Translations under genes and position numbers: made by a program
The notes under the pieces: generated by a model
The model's database searches: none
What the model was told of the DNA's origin: nothing
The model's input: the letters and a program-made list of their open reading frames with translations, nothing else
DNA from: Ruficoccus sp. ZRK36
GTDB taxonomy: Bacteria; Verrucomicrobiota; Verrucomicrobiia; Opitutales; Cerasicoccaceae
Reading direction: 5' to 3'
DNA: 64,000 nt
Assembly (NCBI RefSeq): GCF_019603315.1
Contig: NZ_CP080649.1
Location: 1,131,501-1,195,500 of the forward strand
Part shown: positions 54,508 through 63,012 of the stretch, one piece after another
Layout of the letters: every line of letters begins with the position of its first letter
Position numbering within the stretch: the stretch's first letter is position 1

Positions 54508-56052
54508 TTAGTTAACCGTGGTCGGAGCCGTTTCGGCCTCCTGCGTGTCGGGCGTATGCTGGGCGGTGCTTTTCTCGGGCATCAGGCCGGAGATGTTAAA
54601 GGGATTGGCCGGGCCGTCGATGGCCTCCTCGTCGGTCTCGGGCATTCCGAAGTCGCCTCCGAGCACGAGATGGAGCTGCACCCGGTTGATACAAGCCTGG
54701 GTACGGACGGACAACAGGTTGAGCTGGGCCTCGCTCAGGTCCACCTGGAGCTGCGTCACGTAGTACATGCCGGTCTGTCCGACCTCATACTGGAGCTCGG
54801 CCAGCTTGAGCGTGCGCGAGGTGTCGTCGACCACGGTGTTCAGGTAGGAGCTCTGCTGCTCCAGTGTTTCCAGCGTGTTGAGGGTCGTCTCGACTTCCTT
54901 GAAGGCGTTGAGCACCGCTGTGGCGTACTGGGCCATGGCTTCGCGCTGTTGGGCGCTTGCGCCTTCCTGGCGGGCCTGCAGCTCACCACCCATATAGATA
55001 GGAGCGATAAGGTTCGCTCCGACATTGATCAGCGGGTCGGAGATGTTTTGCAGCTGGTAGAAGTTACTGGAGAGCGAGGCGACTGCGGCGGTCAGGTTGA
55101 TCTTCGGCAGGCGGGCCGCGCGGGCTGATCCGACGAGGTTAAATTTCGAGGCGACGTTGCGCTCGGCGGCGAGGATATCCGGGCGGCGGTCCAGCAGCTC
55201 TGCGGGCAGTCCGGTGGGGATGGGCTCCAGCGTATCGGGCAGCTCGGGGGTGACGTCCAACTGCGCAGCCGGGTAGTGCCCGACTAGGACTTCCAGCGCC
55301 CGCACCGCGGACTTGTACGCGAGGCGGGTCTGCTCCAGCTCGCTGCGAAACTCATTGATGCTGGCTTTCGCGGTGAGGTAGTCCTGCTCATTACCCGAGC
55401 CGACATCCCAGCGCGTCTTGGCGATTTCCACCAGCTCCTCGCTAGCCTTGATCACATTTTCCAGGATAAGTGTCTGCTGGCGGGCCTGCTTGGCGAGAAA
55501 CCACCCTGTGGCGACTTCGGCCACGAGAGACTGCCGCGCATAGGCAATGTCGTACTGTGCGGAGACGTACTCCTCCATCGCGGCACGGCGTCCGTAGCGG
55601 ACACGCCCCCACACATCGAGCTCCCAGGTGGAGCTAACCAGCCAACCGCGCAGACCACCGTTGGCACCGCCCAGGTGGGTGCCCGCTTTGCCGTCTCCGG
55701 CGAGGTTCGGGTAGAGGGCTGAGCCGGCAACGGCTACTCCACTGGCGGCCTGCTGCATGCGTGCCTCAGCGGCCTGGAGGTTCGTGTTGTAGGCCAGTGC
55801 CTGCTGGATCAGCTCATTGAGCTGCGGGTCCTGAAAGGAGTCGGGCCAGTTTACGACTACCTCGCCCTCACTGCTGACGCCCTCCGCCCATTGCTTGGGG
55901 ATCACCAGCTCCGTGGCGGTAGTGTTGAGGATTTCCGGGTTCTTGGGGGCGTCCTGCAGGGCACACCCGGCGAGCAGGCCAAGCAGCCCGATCGGAACGA
56001 GCCGGGAAAGCCATCCGCGTGTAAAAGGTGAAAAATGAACGCTCGGGGCCAC
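54508..56052 (-). CDS. Outer-membrane efflux lipoprotein (TolC/OprM/NodT family)
   Basis: 514 aa. Lipobox LLAGC at about 28-32. OEP repeats: two blocks of long helices (about 75-250 and 290-450) with the typical LLDRRPDILAAERNVASKFN motif. It forms the outer-membrane channel for the HlyD-type adaptor gene next to it (five bases apart). No inner-membrane pump gene of the RND, ABC or MFS class is found beside them. Confidence 0.92.
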   Translation of the reverse strand: MAPSVHFSPFTRGWLSRLVPIGLLGLLAGCALQDAPKNPEILNTTATELVIPKQWAEGVSSEGEVVVNWPDSFQDPQLNELIQQALAYNTNLQAAEARMQQAASGVAVAGSALYPNLAGDGKAGTHLGGANGGLRGWLVSSTWELDVWGRVRYGRRAAMEEYVSAQYDIAYARQSLVAEVATGWFLAKQARQQTLILENVIKASEELVEIAKTRWDVGSGNEQDYLTAKASINEFRSELEQTRLAYKSAVRALEVLVGHYPAAQLDVTPELPDTLEPIPTGLPAELLDRRPDILAAERNVASKFNLVGSARAARLPKINLTAAVASLSSNFYQLQNISDPLINVGANLIAPIYMGGELQARQEGASAQQREAMAQYATAVLNAFKEVETTLNTLETLEQQSSYLNTVVDDTSRTLKLAELQYEVGQTGMYYVTQLQVDLSEAQLNLLSVRTQACINRVQLHLVLGGDFGMPETDEEAIDGPANPFNISGLMPEKSTAQHTPDTQEAETAPTTVN

Positions 56053-56056
56053 TGGA

Positions 56057-57193
56057 TCAGAGTTTGAGAATGAGCCAGTTGACGTACGAGTTCATGCGCA
56101 GGATGATCATGCGCAGGATGCGCAGCTCCTCGAGGAACTTCGTGTAAACGGCGGCTTCACCGACGGCACCGGCCGGCAGGTTAAGGTCTTTGATCTCCTC
56201 GGGGTCGAGCTCGATGCGTACGCCGTACTGGACGGGGGGCAGGATGTTCGCGCCAGAGTTCGCCGAGAGGGTGGAGATGGGCAGGAGAGACTGGCCGTTG
56301 ATCCAGGCTATGTAGTCTACCTTACCCTGAAGGACGCGGCCGGGGTGGCTGCGCAGAGCGACCTCGGCATCATCCCCCTCCTCGATATAGACGAGCTGGT
56401 TCTGGTCAAAGTAAGCGACCAGGTAAGTCTCCTCTTCCACGAAAATCTGCGGCGAGGTCATGGGAAAGCTTGTCAGCCGCTGGCCGGGACGGATCTGGAG
56501 GTTGGGGACGTAGCCGTCCGCCGGGGCGCGCATCACGCTCTGCTCAAGCTTCCACTCGGCGCCCTTGAGGTCGGCTTCGATTTGGGCGACTTCTGCCCAG
56601 ACGCCATTGACCTTGGCGTTCAGGTCCTCGACGACCTGCTGGTATTCGGCTTGGGCGGCGGCGCGATCGGCTTCGAGGACCTCCGTCTTGGTCACGGTGT
56701 CCTGCACGTCAAACTTGTTGCCCGCACCCTTGTCGGCCAGGCTCGTGTACTCGCCTGAGCGTTGGCGTGCCAGGGCAAGTTTGGCGTCGATCGAGTCGAG
56801 CTTGCTCTGGGCAATCACGAGCTGCTGCTCGAGTTTCTTGCCATTCTGCTGAGCCTGTACGAGCTGGGCCTTGAGCGAATCCACTTTGCTCTGGAAGGGT
56901 ACCGGGTCGAGGCGGAAGATGACGTCGCCTTTTTTGACGTGCTGGTTGGGCTCGACGGGGACTTCCTTGACGACCCCTTCGACGCTCGGGATGAGGTCCA
57001 CCATGCGGTGGAAGACGCGGAGCTCGGTGGAGGCGGGCTGGGAAAGATTCAGCAGGAGAATCTCTGTACAGATGAGAACGACCGGGATGGTGACGGAGAC
57101 GACCAGTGTAATGGCGTTCCACGGTATCCACTTCAGCTTTTTAACCAGCAGGTAGAGTAAGCCTACATAGAGGGCGAGAAAGATCAGTTCCAT
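56057..57193 (-). CDS. HlyD-family membrane-fusion adaptor (YiaV-like)
   Basis: 378 aa. Two N-terminal membrane helices (about 2-17 and 24-47), lipoyl-like half motif GVVKEVPVEPNQHVKKGDVIFRLDP, long coiled coil (about 105-215), the second lipoyl half and a beta-barrel end. The two-helix start and the neighbour DUF3302 gene match the E. coli yiaV-yiaW pair. Links inner and outer membrane channels. Confidence 0.9.
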   Translation of the reverse strand: MELIFLALYVGLLYLLVKKLKWIPWNAITLVVSVTIPVVLICTEILLLNLSQPASTELRVFHRMVDLIPSVEGVVKEVPVEPNQHVKKGDVIFRLDPVPFQSKVDSLKAQLVQAQQNGKKLEQQLVIAQSKLDSIDAKLALARQRSGEYTSLADKGAGNKFDVQDTVTKTEVLEADRAAAQAEYQQVVEDLNAKVNGVWAEVAQIEADLKGAEWKLEQSVMRAPADGYVPNLQIRPGQRLTSFPMTSPQIFVEEETYLVAYFDQNQLVYIEEGDDAEVALRSHPGRVLQGKVDYIAWINGQSLLPISTLSANSGANILPPVQYGVRIELDPEEIKDLNLPAGAVGEAAVYTKFLEELRILRMIILRMNSYVNWLILKL

Positions 57194-57196
57194 GGC

Positions 57197-57715
57197 TTAG
57201 GCTTTTTTCGGTTGGTTCGGGCTGGAAGTGTCTCCGGAGGCTTTGGCCTGCAGATTGGCGAGGGCCGAGCGGGCTTCCTCGTACTCCTCCGCCACACGTC
57301 GCATGGACTCTAGGCGGAGGTTGAGGGCCTCGATTTCTTTGCGCCAGGCCAGGGGGATCTCGTCTTTTACCACAGCCTCGTCCTGCGGCTTGTCTTCGAC
57401 AGTCGTTTCGGAAAGCTCGGTCATCGTCTCGGTGACGTGCCCTTCGGGGGCGTCGAGACGGATTTCATTCTGACTGATCTTCAGGCGCGGGGATTTCAGA
57501 TAAGTCCATACCCAGGCGATAGGCCAGAGCATCCCGCCGAAGAGCAGCGACATGTAAACGAGTATCTTGATCGCCTCCTTTTGGGGGTGGTTTTTCTTGT
57601 GGGCGATCTTCTCGGGGAGGATATGCACCATCCAGAAAAGCGCGATGAACATGATCGGAGTCAGGACAAGAATGATCAGCGCGGCGATGTTCGCGATGTG
57701 CTCCAGGGATGTCAT
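57197..57715 (-). CDS. DUF3302 (YiaW-like) inner-membrane protein
   Basis: 172 aa: two membrane helices (about 8-32 and 48-70) with EKIAHKKNHPQKEAIKIL between them, then a polar C-terminal coiled coil. DUF3302 proteins accompany HlyD-type proteins. Here the C-terminal tail (75-172) is longer than in E. coli YiaW. First gene of the three-gene efflux operon. Confidence 0.85.
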   Translation of the reverse strand: MTSLEHIANIAALIILVLTPIMFIALFWMVHILPEKIAHKKNHPQKEAIKILVYMSLLFGGMLWPIAWVWTYLKSPRLKISQNEIRLDAPEGHVTETMTELSETTVEDKPQDEAVVKDEIPLAWRKEIEALNLRLESMRRVAEEYEEARSALANLQAKASGDTSSPNQPKKA

Positions 57716-58231
57716 GGTTGAGTCATTTCCACAGGCGCAGTAGAGCCCCTGATGAGTCGAGAGAGTGCGGGATTATGAGAGTATGATGCAGGGTGATGCT
57801 GCTATGGCACACCTAAGGACAGGCAGGGATTTAACAAGCCAAAACCTGCAAGTGTTGTGCCAAACCCCCTCTTGATAAGCGATCTGGCGGGGATTTACCC
57901 TACATGTCGCAGTGACCCTTGTAGGGTGGATTTGTTGTTGTTCTCTGTGTCTCTCAGTAAAGCTTTTTAAAAATAAATCACAGCCGGAAGGCGCTACCTG
58001 CGCGCAGCCGGGCAGGGGAGCTTTCCGCCGGGAAAGCAGAGGAGCTGTATCCGTTTAGACAACTGTGTTTGTGGCTGGGATGTTGTTTGATTGTCGGGTT
58101 GAAGGGTACCCTATGGATACTGTGAGCTTCGCTGGGCACGGGCCATTGATTGATCAGGGAGTCTCGGCTCTTCCCTTGGCAGCCTGTGTCGTCTTGTGGT
58201 GACGAAACGGTCGCAGAGCTTTTAACATCGT
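57716..58231. other. Divergent intergenic region, efflux operon/sulfatase
   Basis: 516 bases with no credible gene. Contains an A+T-rich patch at about 57940-57990 that could hold a promoter, and promoters for both divergent genes must be here. I see no convincing -35/-10 pair, inverted repeat or terminator. Confidence 0.45.
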
Positions 58232-59665
58232 ATGCTTATGACGCCTACCCCCGGAAAGAACATTGTGCTTATCGTTACGGATGAGCAGAACCTGGCTGAA
58301 TGTGCCGCCTATGGGGCAACGCCCTGCAAGACGCCTCACCTGGACCAACTGGCCGCCGAGAGTGTGTTGTTTGAAAATGCTTACACAAGCTGTCCCCTGT
58401 GCAGCCCGGCTCGAGGAACGGTTGTCACAGGTTTATATCCTCATGCACATGGCGTCACTTGTAATACGGAGGATACGGGTTGCTGCGTCCAGGAGTTGAA
58501 CGATTCCCCGGATCTGCTCCCGCGTGTCCTCTCGGGGGGCGGCTACTCCTGCGGCTTCACCGGTAAGTGGCACCTGGGGACCACGAAGGGGAATCTTTAT
58601 AACAACGGGCGTAACCCAGCGCTGCCGACTGACTTCGGCTACGAGGGCTACGATTATCCGGGGCATGGTGGGATTGGCATCGGCTACGATCAATTCAAGG
58701 AACACCTGAAGCAGCATGGGCTGCAGTACGAGGTCGATAGGCAGACGGATATGCAGCCGTTGATCTACGGGGCTTCAAATATTCCCGAGGCGCTCGATGT
58801 GCCTGCTTTTATCACCGATCAGGCGATAGAGATGGTCGATACCTTTTCCCGGCGTGATCAGCCCTTCTTTCTGCATGTCAACCATTGGGGCCCGCACCAT
58901 CCGTTTTTCGTGCCAGAGGAGGCCCTCGAGTCTTATGAGGATACCGAAATTCCTCCATGGCCAAATTACGAGTGGGACCCGTACCTGCATAGCGGCCCCC
59001 ACCAGTTAAGAGTGCTCCCGGACCAGAGGAATAAGTCCTGGGATGATTGGGCGAGGCTGCTCCGGTACAAGTATGCGTTTACGTCCTCCATCGACCGGCA
59101 GGTGGGCCGCCTCATGCGGCACCTGAGAGAGCAAGAGCTCCTGGATAACACGGTCGTCATTTTTACGAGCGACCATGGTGATCACAGTGGCTCACATGGT
59201 GGCTTGATCGACAAGGGTTTTACGCACTTCGAAGAGGCTCTGCATATCCCTCTGATGATACGGATGCCCGATGGGCAGGGTAAGCGCTGTCAGGACCTGG
59301 TCTCTCTGGCCGACATCTATGCGACTGTGATTGATGCTGCGGGCATGAGTAGCCCGGCCTCACATGGTCAGTCCTTGGTGAATCCCGCTCTACCGCCGAG
59401 AGAGCATGTCGTGACGGAGTTTCATGGACTCAATAGCATGACGCTGTCGATGCGTACGATTCGGGCAGCAGACCTAAAGTATGGCTGGAATTGTGTGGGC
59501 GAGGATGAGCTCTATGACCTTTCCGCTGATCCCCACGAGATGCGTAATTTGATCGGTGATCCTGCCTACGCGGCACGCCTGCGGGAAATGCGCCAGAGGC
59601 TTTACGACTGGATGGAAGAGACCCGTGACCCCGTACGGGAGCAGTACGCGCGCTATAACGTGTAG
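58232..59665 (+). CDS. Type I (FGly) sulfatase, no signal peptide (second)
   Basis: 477 aa. Metal site LIVTDEQNL, active-site motif CPLCSPARGTVVTGLYPHAHG (C-S-P-A-R), GKWHLG, then FTSDHGDHSGSHGG. No signal peptide. It differs in sequence from the one at 53087, so it is probably of another sulfatase subfamily. Predicted to remove sulfate from a carbohydrate; which one is unknown. Stands alone, 68 bases from the convergent secreted sulfatase. Confidence 0.93.
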   Translation: MLMTPTPGKNIVLIVTDEQNLAECAAYGATPCKTPHLDQLAAESVLFENAYTSCPLCSPARGTVVTGLYPHAHGVTCNTEDTGCCVQELNDSPDLLPRVLSGGGYSCGFTGKWHLGTTKGNLYNNGRNPALPTDFGYEGYDYPGHGGIGIGYDQFKEHLKQHGLQYEVDRQTDMQPLIYGASNIPEALDVPAFITDQAIEMVDTFSRRDQPFFLHVNHWGPHHPFFVPEEALESYEDTEIPPWPNYEWDPYLHSGPHQLRVLPDQRNKSWDDWARLLRYKYAFTSSIDRQVGRLMRHLREQELLDNTVVIFTSDHGDHSGSHGGLIDKGFTHFEEALHIPLMIRMPDGQGKRCQDLVSLADIYATVIDAAGMSSPASHGQSLVNPALPPREHVVTEFHGLNSMTLSMRTIRAADLKYGWNCVGEDELYDLSADPHEMRNLIGDPAYAARLREMRQRLYDWMEETRDPVREQYARYNV

Positions 59666-59733
59666 CGCCGAGCGCCTGCCGTGCGATCTATCCGTTAACG
59701 CAAGCCCGCCGAGGGCCGCGTATCCGCTACCCT

Positions 59734-61491
59734 CTATTCTGCTTGTTTGCTCAGGATTTCCAGGCCGAGTGCTTTTTGGTTGGCGTGGGTTTGGGTGGAC
59801 GGTCTTTTCGTGATAGCTCCACTGGGGTCGCCCTTCAGGCCAGCACCCCCTTTACGCAGCTCAACCACAGACGCGACTGCTTGGGCATTTGCTTCCCAGG
59901 ATGGCTCCATCGTGTCCGAGCCCGGGATGAACTCGCCGAAGGGCGTGCCGACAGCTTCCAGATGCGTGGTGAGGAGTGCCTTCATCTCGTCGAGCTTGGC
60001 CGCATACTCCGGGTCTGTGGCCAGGTTATGCGTTTCATGCGGGTCATCCTTCAGGTTATAGAGCTGATCGTGGTCGAAATAATTCGGATACCGGCAAATC
60101 ATTGCCAGGCTGAGGCCACTGTTCGTCGTATAACCGATTCTGTAAACGGATGAAAGCGGATCATCGGGATCTGCCAGTGCGGCTTTCCAGGTCGGCATTC
60201 TGACGGCGATGTATTTCCAGCCATCTTTGACCACGGAGCGTGCCATACCGATCTCGGAGTATACGCCTTCCGGGTGGATTTCAGCCGTGGGGTTGTTGAA
60301 AGTTTCAACCAGGCTCTTGCCGTCTGTCCGGTAAGAGTCCGATACCGTCGCCTCCGCCATCTCAAGCAGGGTAGGTGCGATGTCCGCGCTCGAAACATCT
60401 GAAAGCACCACCGACGGCTTGATCGACTTGGGGTAGTAGATGAACATTGAGGCGCGCGTACCGCCTTCATAGAGCGTGGATTTTGCCGAGACTCCGTTGT
60501 CAGCGACGTAGACGAAAATCGTGTTATCCAGGAGCCCGTCCTGCTCAAGTTTGTCGATCATCACCCTGACGCTCGCATCGATCCAGGCCAGACCCTCATA
60601 CTTTCTGCTCTTGATCACTTCCTCATCGTACTTGGAGCCGATGCGTTGCTGGATGGTCGAGAATGGCTCAAGCCCTTCGGCCTGAGGGACGGTATCGACG
60701 ATTCCCTCTCCCGTGAAGTTCGCGTGCGCTGCGGAGTTTGCCCAGTCGGTTGGTCCGTGGACGAGGGTTGTTGCGTAGTAGAGGAAAAACGGCTCTTTAT
60801 CATCCTTGTTTTCGTCGATGAACTCCAGAGCGGCATCCAGGGTCCAGGCCGGGTTGTGGGCCTTGGTGTTACCGTAGTAGACATGCTTCGCCCAGTCGAA
60901 GCCAATCCCCTCCACCACATAGCGTCTGAGGATTTTCTCCGTTCGATACATGGCCTCAGACTGCGCCGGGGTGATGTCGAGTGTTCTCGGCTCGTTGGGA
61001 ATCTTGATCGCGGGCTTTTCGTTGTCAGGAGTCTCCGCGTATATCTCAGCGTAGCGCTGCCGGTCGGAGCAGTGGAGTTTGCCAACAAAACCTGTACGGT
61101 AGCCGCTCTTCGATAGGAGGGCGGCGAGGTTCTGCCCGTCGTCTTCGACGCCGAGGTTGAACTCGGGTGAGCCCTGACTGTTATTCTCCAAGACCTTTTT
61201 GTATTGGCTGCTGTAGGATGAGCCAGGGTAGCGTCCCGTCAGCATCGTGTATCTCGATGGCGTGCAGACTGAGGTCGTCAGGTAGGCGTTCTGAAAGGTT
61301 GCACCACTGCGGGACAGGCGGTCAATGGTCGGGGCGACGTCGGCCGGAATCGTCTCAAATGCGGCGGTCGGCATCAGGTCGAAATCGTGATCATCCGAAA
61401 CGAAGAAAATAATATTGGGGCGGTCAGTGGCCTGCAGGCTGAGAGTAGCGAGGCAACATCCGATAAGGCAGAACTTGGAAAATAACGTCAT
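59734..61491 (-). CDS. Secreted type I sulfatase
   Basis: 585 aa from ATG 61491. Signal peptide FCLIGCCLATLSLQATD, then NIIFFVSDDHDFD (metal), active motif SVCTPSRYTMLTGRYPG (C-T-P-S-R), GKLHCS and VYVADNGVSAKST in place of DHG. It is the only one of the three with export signal. Substrate not predictable. An anSME activating enzyme is not in the window. Confidence 0.93.
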   Translation of the reverse strand: MTLFSKFCLIGCCLATLSLQATDRPNIIFFVSDDHDFDLMPTAAFETIPADVAPTIDRLSRSGATFQNAYLTTSVCTPSRYTMLTGRYPGSSYSSQYKKVLENNSQGSPEFNLGVEDDGQNLAALLSKSGYRTGFVGKLHCSDRQRYAEIYAETPDNEKPAIKIPNEPRTLDITPAQSEAMYRTEKILRRYVVEGIGFDWAKHVYYGNTKAHNPAWTLDAALEFIDENKDDKEPFFLYYATTLVHGPTDWANSAAHANFTGEGIVDTVPQAEGLEPFSTIQQRIGSKYDEEVIKSRKYEGLAWIDASVRVMIDKLEQDGLLDNTIFVYVADNGVSAKSTLYEGGTRASMFIYYPKSIKPSVVLSDVSSADIAPTLLEMAEATVSDSYRTDGKSLVETFNNPTAEIHPEGVYSEIGMARSVVKDGWKYIAVRMPTWKAALADPDDPLSSVYRIGYTTNSGLSLAMICRYPNYFDHDQLYNLKDDPHETHNLATDPEYAAKLDEMKALLTTHLEAVGTPFGEFIPGSDTMEPSWEANAQAVASVVELRKGGAGLKGDPSGAITKRPSTQTHANQKALGLEILSKQAE

Positions 61492-61684
61492 GGCTAAGGC
61501 AGAATTGATTGCGCTCCATTGTCTTGAGATCGCTCCGGGAGCGAAAGCCATTTCCTATTCACACAGAACAGTTGCTGGATTTCTGGGGTGTCGGTGACTT
61601 CGCGGTACTCTCGATCACAGATGTTTTACGGATATGCGTGGGCTTCTGCTGGGGCGCAGGCGTTTCAGTCATTTTGCCTGACAC

Positions 61685-61712
61685 AAAAAAGCCGCAGCAC
61701 TCGGCTGCGGCT
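61685..61712 (-). terminator. Rho-independent terminator after the PEP-CTERM gene
   Basis: On the minus strand: 8-bp stem (61705-61712 with 61690-61697), seven-base loop, followed by a run of T (A residues 61685-61690 on the plus strand). Lies 35 bases after the stop codon of the PEP-CTERM gene. Confidence 0.88.
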
Positions 61713-61746
61713 CAGAAAGGTATTCAGGGATTACCCAATGATCGGG

Positions 61747-62643
61747 TCAGGCCTTGAGCCGGCGGCGCAGGATCACAACACCGAGGACTGCCAGCCCGCC
61801 AAGCGCGGCATAGGTCGAAGGCTCGGGGATCGCGCCCGTCACACTTGCCCAGCTGTCTCCGAAGACCACGTCGTCAAACAACACATAGGTGTCATTGTCA
61901 TCTGTCCCGATAAAGTGAGTGCGGGCTTTTAAGCCAATAATCTCGCTACTCCCCATGCCTGTGCCGAGGAAAGTCTCCTCAACCATGGTACCGCTACCCT
62001 CAGTCGTTGACGCGTTTAGCCATGTGGTCGCAGTCGTGTAGCGGCCGAGCGTTTCATCCCAGCCGCCGTAGCGGATGACGAGGAAGTACGTGGTGTAATA
62101 GTTCAGGATGCCGCTACTAGCTGCCCGGTTGGCGTCACCGACGCGCGCAATCGTGGTCGGGCCGTTCACGCCACCGAGTGTGAGGTTCGTGGTCGCAGTG
62201 CCATCCGAGTCGCTGGCACCCCAGCTGAAAAATGCCGACTCAGAAGCTGTACCAATAATGGGGCTTTGGCTCGTCGATGTGCCATTGTTGACCTGAAAGA
62301 TCATGCTGGCGTAGTAGTCCTGGCCACCTGTCTGAGCTTCGGAGAAAACATTACGGCTCAGAGCGGTGTACCCGGCTGTTGTCACCTCCAGTGCGTTGCC
62401 GCCACCGCGGCTGATGCCGCCTGCGCTATAACTGATGCCAGAGTCGGTCACGTTTGCCGTGACCGTGCTGCCCCAGGCATTATTCCATCCGGAGCCACCG
62501 TTTTGGCCACCGATGGCGCTGTCAGCCGCATAGCTGTCAAAGGTGTCCCACGCCAGCTGGGCTTGGCAGGTGCCCATCAGGGCAAGAGCGCCGACGGAAA
62601 AGGCAAAAATAGAGCGAATACTTAAACGTTGGGGCAATCTCAT
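61747..62643 (-). CDS. PEP-CTERM sorting-signal protein
   Basis: 298 aa. Signal peptide (IFAFSVGALALMGTCQAQ), beta-sandwich-like middle of unknown function (rich in Gly, Thr, Ser), and a C-terminal PEP-CTERM signal IPEPSTYAALGGLAVLGVVI then basic RRRLKA. Sorted by exosortase and linked to extracellular polysaccharide in this phylum. Probably a surface protein; the exosortase gene is not in view. Confidence 0.93.
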   Translation of the reverse strand: MRLPQRLSIRSIFAFSVGALALMGTCQAQLAWDTFDSYAADSAIGGQNGGSGWNNAWGSTVTANVTDSGISYSAGGISRGGGNALEVTTAGYTALSRNVFSEAQTGGQDYYASMIFQVNNGTSTSQSPIIGTASESAFFSWGASDSDGTATTNLTLGGVNGPTTIARVGDANRAASSGILNYYTTYFLVIRYGGWDETLGRYTTATTWLNASTTEGSGTMVEETFLGTGMGSSEIIGLKARTHFIGTDDNDTYVLFDDVVFGDSWASVTGAIPEPSTYAALGGLAVLGVVILRRRLKA

Positions 62644-63012
62644 AGTCGGGGTAGGGCTAATATTTGCAACTTTAGCCGGTCGTGCGTCGATTTGACCGGC
62701 ACATGGGGTATATATGCTAGACGACGTTAACCTAATGATACTGCCTTTTTAAGACAAGCAGAATTCGCGTTATTGAGACGCTGGCATCTGGCTGGAGAGC
62801 CTACGGCTGCAACCACAGCCTCCGAGCGGACGTGCTGTGGGTATTGGGTTCAGGTCACGAGGCCGTGTCTGGCTCTCGTCCATGCCCTAAGCGGACGCTC
62901 CGAAGAGACTCATCGCCAGTGAGCGTCTGCCTTTGAGGGCGTCCGCATCTATGTGCTCCCGCGTCGATAGCGAGAGAGCTCGTGGGTAGGGTCTCCCTGT
63001 CCCCGGGAGGTT
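62644..63012. other. Intergenic region, nothing recognised
   Basis: 369 bases between the PEP-CTERM start and the stop of the next gene. I see no gene, tRNA or clear terminator. The PEP-CTERM promoter must be near 62644-62750, where A+T is higher. Confidence 0.4.
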
